Source: CAZOWL01 sp964583605 | GTDB lineage: Bacteria; Pseudomonadota; Gammaproteobacteria; Chromatiales; Chromatiaceae | DNA length: 21,686 nt | NCBI GenBank assembly: GCA_964583605.1 | Contig: CAZOWL010000077.1 | Coordinates: forward strand, 1-21,686 | Direction of reading: 5' to 3' | In this document: positions 1-6,608 of the stretch, piece by piece | How the letters are laid out: each line of letters begins with the position of its first letter | Numbering within the stretch: position 1 is the first letter of the stretch | Position numbers and translations under genes: made by a program | The notes under the pieces: generated by a model | The model's input: the letters and a program-made list of their open reading frames with translations, nothing else | What the model was told of the DNA's origin: nothing | Database searches by the model: none

Positions 1-11
1 ATGTCAAACTG

Positions 12-764
12 CTACTGCCACCCCGGCAGAGCCGGGGGTTTTCCCTGGATAATAAACCGTAGATCAAGCGCTTGCAGGTGGCGAATGTGCGGGCCGTTGG
101 AGGCCAGGGCATCTTCGACGACGATCAGCTTCAGGTGTGGGTGCTCGCGGCGCAGATCCGTGAGCAAGCGCTTGGCGGCGTTGCGCTCGCAGTCGTTTTT
201 CTTCGCCCCGTCGGGTTTGAGGATCGGCTCGGGGGCGAGCGGGAAGACCTCCGCGCAGTCCGGATGCACCAGCACTGCGCCGAGCATCTGGTGATAGTAG
301 GTGGTGGTGCCGTTGCGATGGTGTTTCTCGGCGCACTGCGCTCAGTGGATCTTCTGCGAGGAGAAATAGCCCGTGCCGTCGAGCGAGATCAGGTAGTGGC
401 CATCAAGGTAGGCAGATCCCTCCAGCCCCTTGCCGCGCTGTAGTTCGGCGAACAGCGTCTTGTACAGCGGGCGCAGGTGGCTCGGATCCAGCGCATCGAG
501 ACGCTCGCGAAAGCGGGTGTCGCTCGGGGCGCGCTCCACGCCGTAGAGTGCTTTGAGATTCGCCCGCGTCGTTTCTTCCCGGCAGTCGTGCTCGAACTGC
601 AGCAGCGAGGGGTACTTCAGCCCGAACAACGCCAGCCCCGACATCAGATGATCGACCAGCGCAATCGCGTTGCCGGGCAGATCGGGGATCTTCCCGAATA
701 CCCGCCGCGCCGTGTGCAGCAGGCCTTCGATGCTCAGTTGTTTGCGGAGGATACGCGCACTCAC
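12..764 (-). pseudogene. broken DDE-type IS transposase (5' part, internal TGA, 3' end missing)
   Basis: The N-terminal half of an IS transposase that would cut and paste its own element. The frame opens at GTG (764, preceded by GAGG at a good distance) with the peptide VSARILRKQLSIEGLL and runs through LVDHLMSGLALFGLKYPSL and YLISLDGTGYFSSQKIH. A TGA at 342-344 then stops it. The same frame continues past that stop with clear family sequence (YYHQMLGAVLVHP, KKNDCERNAAKRLL, LIVVEDALASNGPHI), so this is a nonsense mutation and not a frameshift. The segment IDGTG-like 'SLDGTGYF' probably carries the first catalytic Asp and 'VVEDALASNG' a second, by analogy with IS4-like DDE enzymes. After 'DLRFII' (about position 50) the frame runs into hairpin sequence and stops at 12-14, so the C-terminal third is absent or displaced. 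The exact IS family is not assigned with confidence. Non-functional as it stands unless the stop is read through. Confidence 0.75.
21..42 (+). terminator. hairpin followed by T-run at window edge
   Basis: A perfect 7-bp stem (CCCCGGC / GCCGGGG, loop AGA) is followed by G then TTTT, the shape of a rho-independent terminator for a rightward transcript from outside the window. It lies where the leftward transposase reading frame stops looking like transposase, so it could equally be the subterminal hairpin of a second insertion element whose edge interrupts the transposase. Sequence alone cannot separate the two. Confidence 0.4.
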
Positions 765-822
765 CGGAATCTGCCTCGCAACCTTAGACGTGCACGGCAG
801 TATACTGATTCCTAGACGAAAG

Positions 823-870
823 TTTACGAAAAACTCTTTTCTATCCCGAGCTATCCTGCTGTTTCGTAAA
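823..870. repeat. 9-bp inverted repeat TTTACGAAA / TTTCGTAAA upstream of the transposase
   Basis: TTTACGAAA at 823-831 and its exact complement TTTCGTAAA at 862-870 flank 30 bp upstream of the transposase start. Upstream of a transposase is where an IS end or a transposase-bound operator would sit. A further copy, TTTACGAA, occurs at 1737-1744. Whether this marks the terminal inverted repeat of the element is not provable here, because the other end lies outside the window or is destroyed. Confidence 0.4.
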
Positions 871-884
871 GGGAATGATTTTCG

Positions 885-998
885 GCGGGAATTGCTGGCT
901 ACCTCGGCACCTTCGCCTACCGCTTCAACCGCCGCTTCCACCTCGACACGATCCACGCCCGTCTGCTCGTGGCCGCCGCGCTGGCTCCGCCTGGCTGA
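885..998 (+). pseudogene. C-terminal remnant of an IS1595 (ISXO2-like) transposase
   Basis: A short rightward frame encodes GYLGTFAYRFNRRFHLD then TIHARLLVAAALAPPG and stops at TGA 996-998. The pattern Y-L-x-x-F-x-x-R-F-N-R-R followed by a 'RLL-A' helix is the typical C-terminal end of ISXO2-like (IS1595 family) transposases. No start and no catalytic part are present upstream; the reading frame merges directly into the region beside the other, leftward transposase. This is a dead fragment left by nested insertion or deletion. The family call comes from remembered motif similarity. Confidence 0.6.
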
Positions 999-1110
999 GG
1001 AATCTTGCTAATCAGGACGCGCGTTATTCCGTTGTGGGTAGCACGTAGGGTCGGCACGCATTCGAGCCCACGCGTGCGCCCGCCGCGGCGCCCGCAGCGT
1101 TGCCAGGTTG

Positions 1111-1623
1111 TCAAGGCAGGATGCGGATCGGCGTGCCATCGCGGACCAACGACCAGATCTCGTCCATCTCTTGATTCGTGACGGCGATGCAGCCGTCCGT
1201 CCAATCGCGTCCTTGGTACTCGCGGCGGACCGCTTCGGAGACGATATGGTTTGGGAGTCCGTGGATCATGATCATGCCGCCGGGGCTGTGACCCATGAAG
1301 CGAGCGAACAGGGCGTCGCGCTCGTTCGGGTAGGAGATGTGAATCGCCTTGTAGTAGTTGCTCCGCGGATTGCGCCAGTCGAGGATGTAATCCCCCTCGG
1401 GGGTGCGCTCGTCGCCCTCGCGCTCTTTGTGCCCGCGGGGGTTGTCGCCGAGGGCGACGCGGTACTCGCGCAGGACCTGTCCATCGGCCATCAGGCGGAG
1501 TCTGCGCGCTGATTTCTCGACGACGACCTGATCGACCAAGGTCGCCGTTGGTGTCGGTCGCGAGGCGCAGCCGCCGAAGAGCACCGGTAAGACGGGCAGG
1601 GCGATCAGCACCAGCGTGGACAT
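1111..1623 (-). CDS. L,D-transpeptidase (YkuD) family lipoprotein
   Basis: A 170-residue YkuD-fold protein. In this family a Cys nucleophile makes or remodels peptidoglycan cross-links (3-3 cross-links or protein anchoring) in the periplasm. The N-terminus has a short hydrophobic stretch ending in LFGGC (Cys19), a lipoprotein-like signal, though Phe at -3 is not the ideal lipobox residue. The catalytic block is intact: HSPGGMIMIHG (His121) and DWTDGCIAVTN (Cys145, in the usual SxGC position). A substrate-groove segment is seen around TPEGDY. Start chosen at ATG 1623, because GGGAGG lies just upstream and the lipoprotein signal begins there; a longer frame exists but would bury the signal. It is compact compared with LysM-carrying relatives such as ErfK/YbiS and resembles the small stand-alone YafK/YkuD group. 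Genes on the same strand upstream (rlmI) are 235 bp away, so it is probably transcribed on its own. The exact reaction is not settled by sequence. Confidence 0.85.
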   Translation of the reverse strand: MSTLVLIALPVLPVLFGGCASRPTPTATLVDQVVVEKSARRLRLMADGQVLREYRVALGDNPRGHKEREGDERTPEGDYILDWRNPRSNYYKAIHISYPNERDALFARFMGHSPGGMIMIHGLPNHIVSEAVRREYQGRDWTDGCIAVTNQEMDEIWSLVRDGTPIRILP

Positions 1624-1746
1624 CGTCCTCCCGCGGCGCCACCAACCCTGCCAGCAACAGAGGGCGCCCACACGACCATTTCGCTGTAGCCGACGGTTCC
1701 CCATGCTTGCCCCAAGACCTGGATGAAATGAAATTGTTTACGAAGA

Positions 1747-1775
1747 ATTCTACGCAACACACTGAATAAAATAAA
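1747..1775 (-). promoter_or_regulatory. weak candidate promoter for the L,D-transpeptidase gene
   Basis: On the minus strand TTTATT (1770-1775) and TAGAAT (1747-1752) are separated by 17 bp, inside an AT-rich island that stands out from the surrounding GC-rich DNA. The -10 matches well; the -35 is poor. It would give a leader of roughly 115 nt before the start at 1623. Confidence 0.3.
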
Positions 1776-1858
1776 GGGACATCCGAGCAGGGATTTGGTG
1801 GATGCAACAGGTTCCCAGGCATCGCTCTTCTGGGCGATCCCCTCGGTCAGGGTGTGGC

Positions 1859-3055
1859 TCAGTCGTCGGCCGGCGCCCTGAGGACGAAGGTCTTGAGATA
1901 CGCCGTCTCGGCAATCGCCGGATGGGCTGGATGGTCCGGTCCCTGCTGACCGGCCTCGAGGAGCTGCAGGGTGCGCGGGATGCGGCGAGCGGCCTGTTGC
2001 ACTGCGCCGAGAAAGGTGTCTCGGTCTAGGTGGAAGGAGCAAGACGAGGTGACGAGCAGACCGCCGGCTTCGAGGACCTCGAGTCCGAGCTGGTTGAGCC
2101 TGCGATAGGCCAGCACGCCCTCACGGATATCCTTGCGCCGCTTGATGAAGGCCGGGGGGTCGAGGATCACCAGATCGAATCGCTCGCCGCCGTCACGCAG
2201 CCTCCGTAGCGCCTCGAAGGCATCCCCGAGGCGCGTCTGTACCCGATCCGTTACGCCGTTGAGGGCGGCGTTCTCCGTCAGCCGTTCCAGTGCCGCAGCG
2301 GAGCTATCGACGCACAGGACACGGTCGGCGCCCTGAGCGGCGGCCGAGACACCCCAGGCACCGGTATAGCTGAAGACATCCAGCACGCGTCCTCGAATGC
2401 CGAAGCGCGGCAGCCTGGAGCGGTTTTCCGACTGGTCGTAGAACCAGCCTGTCTTCTGGCCAGTCAGCGGCGAGACGAGGAATCGCATCCCCCGCTCGTG
2501 GAGCGAGAGAGTATCGGGTGCCGCGCCAAGGATGGTCTCGACACCGGTCTGCAGGCCCTCGAGCTCGCGCACGGCGATGTCGTTGCGGAGCACGATCGTG
2601 CGCGGACGAATCAGCTCCTCGAGGGCCGAGAGGATCACTGCCCGCTCCCGCTCCATGCCGGCTGTGGTCAGCTGCACGGCCAGCAGCTCGTCATAGCGGT
2701 CGACAACAAGTCCAGGGAGCAGGTCGCCTTCACCGAACACCAAGCGGTAGAAGGGCTCCGCGTAAAGCCGCTCGCGCAGCTCGAGTGCGATGCGCAGCCG
2801 TTCTTGCCATAGGGCTGGGCCCGGCGGTCGTGCACGGGCACGACTGACCAAGCGTGCACAGATCAGCGAGTGGGGATTGGCGTGGGCGTATCCGAGCCAC
2901 CGGCCCCGGCGATCCAAGATGCTGACGAGCTGCCCGGGCTCGAGCCCCCTGAGCGGCGTCGCCTGTGTGTCGACCTCGTTGCTGTAGACCCAGAGATGCC
3001 CTGCGAGAAGCCGCCTTTCCTGGTCCTTCAAGAGCTGTAGTGCGGGTATCGTCAT
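1859..3055 (-). CDS. rlmI: 23S rRNA (cytosine1962-C5)-methyltransferase RlmI
   Basis: A 398-residue SAM-dependent methyltransferase, matching the ~396-residue length of E. coli RlmI, which methylates C1962 in the large-subunit rRNA. Residues 1-85 form the N-terminal PUA-type RNA-binding domain (HLWVYSNEVD, GQLVSILDRRGRWLGYA). A central EEHEE-like domain follows with 'VVDRYDELLAVQL'. The Rossmann methyltransferase domain shows motif I VLDVFSYTGAWG (224-235), an acidic SAM-ribose site VLCVDSS (~246-252), ENAALNGV, motif IV LDPPAF (298-303) and the catalytic-loop SSCS with Cys339. ATG 3055 was chosen because the conserved PUA sequence begins there; in-frame sequence upstream to 3148 is low-complexity Arg-rich and unlike the family. 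Paralogues such as RlmK/Cfr-like enzymes are less likely given the PUA domain and length. Confidence 0.9.
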   Translation of the reverse strand: MTIPALQLLKDQERRLLAGHLWVYSNEVDTQATPLRGLEPGQLVSILDRRGRWLGYAHANPHSLICARLVSRARARPPGPALWQERLRIALELRERLYAEPFYRLVFGEGDLLPGLVVDRYDELLAVQLTTAGMERERAVILSALEELIRPRTIVLRNDIAVRELEGLQTGVETILGAAPDTLSLHERGMRFLVSPLTGQKTGWFYDQSENRSRLPRFGIRGRVLDVFSYTGAWGVSAAAQGADRVLCVDSSAAALERLTENAALNGVTDRVQTRLGDAFEALRRLRDGGERFDLVILDPPAFIKRRKDIREGVLAYRRLNQLGLEVLEAGGLLVTSSCSFHLDRDTFLGAVQQAARRIPRTLQLLEAGQQGPDHPAHPAIAETAYLKTFVLRAPADD

Positions 3056-3157
3056 CGCCTTGGTACTTTCGGGCTCGGGCGGTCCAACGTGTCGCGGCCG
3101 AGGCCTAGATCGTCGCCGATCGATCGCGTCACCGGTTTCGACAACCACGACTCTTCG

Positions 3158-3233
3158 GTCTGAGGTCCGAGCTCGCTAGACCTTGTCTGGGCCTCAGCCC
3201 GGGCAGACTCTATACTGCGGGCGAAGACCAGAC
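3158..3233. promoter_or_regulatory. promoter region with four GTCTG/CAGAC boxes and a TATACT -10
   Basis: Between divergent rlmI and the signalling operon there are GTCTG at 3158-3162 and 3185-3189 and its complement CAGAC at 3204-3208 and 3229-3233. The inner pair forms an inverted repeat around GGGCCTCAGCCCGGG. TATACT at 3211-3216 is a good -10 for the rightward operon, but no good -35 is found at 16-18 bp, which suggests an activator-dependent promoter. The boxes may be an operator; that is inference from their spacing only. Confidence 0.35.
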
Positions 3234-3255
3234 AACATCCTCAGCGCATCCGGCC

Positions 3256-3459
3256 ATGCCTCGCTCGAGACTGCTTCGCCAGCGGCTTCTCGCGCTCTTC
3301 GCAGTGGCGCTCTTGCTGCTCTTCTCGCCATTCGTGCTGCTCTTCGAGGCGGCCGGGGCCTGGCTCGGCGTACCCGGGCTGTTCGTCTATCTCTTCGGCG
3401 TCTGGGGCGGGGTGATTGCCGTGGCGGCATGGATCCTGTCGCGGGCTTCGGATTGGTAG
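3256..3459 (+). CDS. small membrane protein leading the sensor-kinase operon (CbrX-like position)
   Basis: A 67-residue protein, MPRSRLLRQR then almost entirely hydrophobic, with two likely membrane helices (about residues 10-30 and 38-60) and a basic N-terminus suggesting N-in topology. It ends 16 nt before the chosen start of the transporter-kinase gene, and an alternative kinase start would overlap it, so translational coupling is likely. In pseudomonads a comparable short gene, cbrX, sits directly upstream of and is translationally coupled to cbrA. The position and size here match that arrangement, although sequence homology was not tested. Possible roles are folding or insertion help for the kinase, or simply translational coupling. 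No strong Shine-Dalgarno is visible. Confidence 0.75.
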   Translation: MPRSRLLRQRLLALFAVALLLLFSPFVLLFEAAGAWLGVPGLFVYLFGVWGGVIAVAAWILSRASDW

Positions 3460-3475
3460 CCGCTTCGACGATGGG

Positions 3476-6256
3476 ATGCGCGACTTGATCAGCGACGCCC
3501 TGATCATCGGCCTGTCCTTCGCCTATCTCGGGCTGCTCTTCGCCGTTGCCTATTGGGCGGATTGGCGTGCCGATCGCGGCCGCTCCGTCATTGCCCACCC
3601 GACCATCTATGCCCTGTCGCTCGCGGTGTATTGCACGGCCTGGACCTTCTATGGGAGTGTCGGGCGCGCAGCGGCCAGCGGGCTTGGCTTCTTGCCGATC
3701 TACCTTGGTCCGACCCTCATCGCGCTCCTGTGGGGGACTTTGCTGCTCAAGATCGTGCGCGTGAGCAAGGTCGAGCGGATCACGTCGATCGCCGATTTCA
3801 TCGCCTCGCGCTACGGCAAGAGTCAGCTCTTGGGCGGACTCGTGACCGTCATTGCCGTAATCGGCGTCATACCCTACATCGCGCTCCAGCTTAAGGCCGT
3901 CGCCTGGAGCTTCACGATCCTGCGCCATTACCCCGATGTACGTATGCCGGTGCATGGCGATGTGCCCTTCTGGGCCGATACTGCCTTCGTCATCGCCTTG
4001 CTGCTGGCGGCCTTCACCATCCTCTTCGGGACCCGCCATCTGGACGCCAGCGAGCGCCACGAGGGCCTGGTGGCGGCAATCGCGGTGGAATCGCTCGTCA
4101 AGCTTCTCGCCTTTCTCGTGCTTGGGGCGTTCGTGACGATGGCGCTCTTGGGATTGACTGGTCCAGCGCTGTCTGCGGTGGGCGACTCGGCTCGGCTGCG
4201 ACCGCTGCTCGAGCCGGCGATTCCGCCCTTTGAGGACTGGTTGGCGATCTCGGCGCTGGCGGCACTGGCGGTGATGCTGCTGCCGCGACAGTTTCAAGTG
4301 GCGGTCGTCGAGAACAGCGATGAGCGTCACCTGCGGCGCGCCATCTGGCTGTTTCCGCTGTATCTGTTCCTGATCAATCTGTTCGTGATCCCGATCGCGA
4401 TCGCCGGGCTGCTGACCTTCCCCGGCGGAGAGGTGGATGCCGATACCTTCATGTTGACGCTGCCGATCGCCTTCGAGCGACCCTGGCTGGCGCTTCTAGT
4501 CTTCATCGGTGGGCTGTCGGCGGCGACGGGGATGGTGATCGTCGAGACGATTGCCCTGTCGACGATGGTCAGTAACGATCTCATCCTCCCGGCCTTGCTG
4601 CGCCGGTGGCGCGGCCGCCCGGCACCGGCACACCTGGGCCGGCTCCTGCTGATCATCCGGCGCGGTGCCATCGTCGTGATCCTGCTGCTCGGATATCTGT
4701 ACTATCGCCTGGCCGGCGAGGCCTATGCGCTGGTTAGTATCGGTCTTATCAGCTTCGTGGCCGTGGCGCAGTTCGCCCCCGCCGTGATCGGCGGGTTGTA
4801 TTGGCGCGGTGGCACGCGGGAAGGCGCGCTCGCCGGCCTGTCAGCCGGCTTCCTCGTCTGGACGTACACGCTGCTGCTGCCATCTTTCGCCAAGTCCGAG
4901 TGGCTGCCGCCGGCCTTCATGGAGTCCGGCCCAGGTGGCCTCGACGTCCTCGCGCCGCTTGGTCTGTTCGGCCTGTCCGGCTGGAATGAGATCACCCATG
5001 GGCTGTTTTGGAGCCTGACGGCGAACATCGGTGTCTTCCTCATCGTCTCGTCGCTGCGCGAGCCCAACGGCGTCGAGGCCACCCAAGCCCGCCGCTTCGT
5101 CGATGTGGCCCGGCGCGGCGAGGCTGCCGGGCCGCCGCTCTGGTGGCGCGGTCGCGCCGAGATCGCGGAACTGATGGCCCTAGCCGAGCGCTTTCTCGGT
5201 CCGTCGCGAACACGCGAGGCCTTTGCGCAGTATGCCGGCTCGCGTGGTGTAGCGGACCCGGCGCAGCTGCCGGCGGATGCCGCGACGGTCCATTTTGCTG
5301 AGACGCTGCTGTCCGGCGCGGTTGGCGGGGCCTCGGCGCGGGTCATGGTCGCCTCGGTGACGGAGGAGGAGGTCATAGGCCTCGACGAGGTGCTGAACAT
5401 CCTCGACGAGGCTTCCCAGGTGCGTGCCTACAGCCGCGAGCTGGAGCGCAAGTCCCGGGACTTGGAGGCGGCGACCAGCGAGCTTCGGGCCGCGAACCAG
5501 CGCTTGCAGGAGCTTGACAGGATGAAGGACGACTTCATGTCGTCGGTGACCCATGAGCTGCGCACGCCGCTGGCCTCGATCCGGGCCTTTTCCGAGATCC
5601 TCTTCGACGACCCGGAGATCCCGCTGGAGCAGCGCAAGCGCTTCTTGGCGATACTGGTCAGCGAGACGGAGCGACTCTCGCGCCTGGTCAATCAAGTCCT
5701 GGACCTGGCCAAGATCGAATCGGGTCATGCCGATTGGCGCACCGAGGCGGTCGTCCTTCAGGCGGTCATCGAGCAGGCCGTGGCCGCGACGGAACGATTG
5801 CTCAACGGGCGCGGAATCGAGCTTCGGCTGCAGATGACTTCGGAGGACGCCGTCGTCTGGGGCGATCGCGATCGTCTCGTTCAGGTCTTGGTCAATTTGG
5901 TTTCCAATGCCGCCAAGTTCGCGCCGGACGACGCTGGAAAGGTGGTCATCGCGCTCGCGCCAGCGCCAGCCGGCTGGCGCGTCTGCGTCAGCGACAACGG
6001 TCCCGGGATCCCGCGGGACGAGCGCGAGCTGGTGTTCGAGAAGTTTCGGCAGTCTGTCAGCGGCGGTGGCAAGCCGCTTGGCACCGGGCTCGGCCTGCCG
6101 ATCAGTCGTCAGATCGTCGATCACCTGGGGGGGCGCTTGTGGGTCGCGGACGGTACGGCGAAAGGTGCTACCCTGTGCTTCGAGCTCCCTGCCCACCGCG
6201 TGGATCCATCTGACGACAGGCCCGGTCATGAGCAAACGTATCCTGATCATCGATGA
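3476..6256 (+). CDS. SLC5/PutP-STAC sensor histidine kinase (CbrA-like, no PAS domain)
   Basis: A 926-residue inner-membrane sensor kinase. Residues ~1-530 are a sodium:solute symporter-like (SLC5/PutP) domain with about 13 membrane helices (segments such as YALSLAVYCTAWTFYGSVG, ITSIADFIASRYGKS, GLISFVAVAQFAPAVIGGLY). A STAC linker follows at ~565-645 (FAETLLSGAVGGASARVMVAS), then a coiled coil (~650-687, SRELERKSRDLEAATSELRA), the dimerisation/phosphoacceptor helix SVTHELRTPLASI with His693, and a HATPase domain with N box LVNLVSNAAKF, G1 DNGPGIP, F box FEKFRQ and G2 GTGLGLP. Relatives such as CbrA sense or transport amino acids such as histidine and usually carry a PAS domain before the kinase; none is visible here. 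Start at ATG 3476, where the first membrane helix begins; an upstream in-frame ATG at 3416 would add a non-conserved 20-residue extension and overlap the preceding gene. The 3' end overlaps the next gene by 29 nt. The substrate cannot be read from the sequence. Confidence 0.88.
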   Translation: MRDLISDALIIGLSFAYLGLLFAVAYWADWRADRGRSVIAHPTIYALSLAVYCTAWTFYGSVGRAAASGLGFLPIYLGPTLIALLWGTLLLKIVRVSKVERITSIADFIASRYGKSQLLGGLVTVIAVIGVIPYIALQLKAVAWSFTILRHYPDVRMPVHGDVPFWADTAFVIALLLAAFTILFGTRHLDASERHEGLVAAIAVESLVKLLAFLVLGAFVTMALLGLTGPALSAVGDSARLRPLLEPAIPPFEDWLAISALAALAVMLLPRQFQVAVVENSDERHLRRAIWLFPLYLFLINLFVIPIAIAGLLTFPGGEVDADTFMLTLPIAFERPWLALLVFIGGLSAATGMVIVETIALSTMVSNDLILPALLRRWRGRPAPAHLGRLLLIIRRGAIVVILLLGYLYYRLAGEAYALVSIGLISFVAVAQFAPAVIGGLYWRGGTREGALAGLSAGFLVWTYTLLLPSFAKSEWLPPAFMESGPGGLDVLAPLGLFGLSGWNEITHGLFWSLTANIGVFLIVSSLREPNGVEATQARRFVDVARRGEAAGPPLWWRGRAEIAELMALAERFLGPSRTREAFAQYAGSRGVADPAQLPADAATVHFAETLLSGAVGGASARVMVASVTEEEVIGLDEVLNILDEASQVRAYSRELERKSRDLEAATSELRAANQRLQELDRMKDDFMSSVTHELRTPLASIRAFSEILFDDPEIPLEQRKRFLAILVSETERLSRLVNQVLDLAKIESGHADWRTEAVVLQAVIEQAVAATERLLNGRGIELRLQMTSEDAVVWGDRDRLVQVLVNLVSNAAKFAPDDAGKVVIALAPAPAGWRVCVSDNGPGIPRDERELVFEKFRQSVSGGGKPLGTGLGLPISRQIVDHLGGRLWVADGTAKGATLCFELPAHRVDPSDDRPGHEQTYPDHR

Positions 6257-6608
6257 TGAGCCGAACATCATCATATCGCTTGAGTTCTTGATGACCCGAG
6301 AGGGTTACGAGGTGCGCGTCGCGCGCGATGGCGAGGCCGGCTTGGCAGCGGCCCGTAGCGAGCGCCCCGATCTCGTTGTTCTGGACGTGATGATGCCCAA
6401 GCTCGACGGCTTTGCCGTCCTCGAGGCGATTCGCGCCGCCCCGGATCTGGCGGCGACGCGCATCCTGATGTTGACCGCGAAGGGCCGGGAGGCCGAGCAG
6501 CGCAAGGGACTCGAGCTGGGTGCCGATGCCTACATGTCCAAGCCCTTCTCGACACGGGACCTAGTCAGCAAGGTGAAAGAACTGTTGACCAGCAGAGGCG
6601 AGCCATGA
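6228..6608 (+). CDS. receiver-only (CheY-like) response regulator
   Basis: A 126-residue single receiver domain with no output domain. The acidic pocket is MSKRILIIDDEP (Asp9, Asp10), the phosphoacceptor is Asp53 in VVLDVMMPKLDG, the switch Thr is Thr83 (MLTAKG) and the conserved Lys is Lys105 (YMSKPFS). The start ATG lies inside the kinase gene (29-nt overlap) and the stop overlaps the next gene's start (ATGA), so all three proteins are made together. It is the obvious phosphorylation target of the upstream kinase. Because it has no DNA-binding domain it must signal by protein contact, onward phosphotransfer, or action on the neighbouring CBS/DUF294 protein. CbrA's classical partner CbrB is a sigma54 activator, so this pairing differs. 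Confidence 0.92.
   Translation: MSKRILIIDDEPNIIISLEFLMTREGYEVRVARDGEAGLAAARSERPDLVVLDVMMPKLDGFAVLEAIRAAPDLAATRILMLTAKGREAEQRKGLELGADAYMSKPFSTRDLVSKVKELLTSRGEP

Noticed and set aside
3194..4330. Long open frame (378 codons) on the minus strand
   Set aside because: It is antisense to the miniprotein and transporter-kinase genes, its translation is low-complexity and rich in Arg, Gln, Asp and His, and it has no domain; a GC-bias shadow.
5180..6274. Minus-strand open frame of 364 codons
   Set aside because: Lies wholly opposite the kinase domain, whose H, N and G boxes are certain; no recognisable domain.
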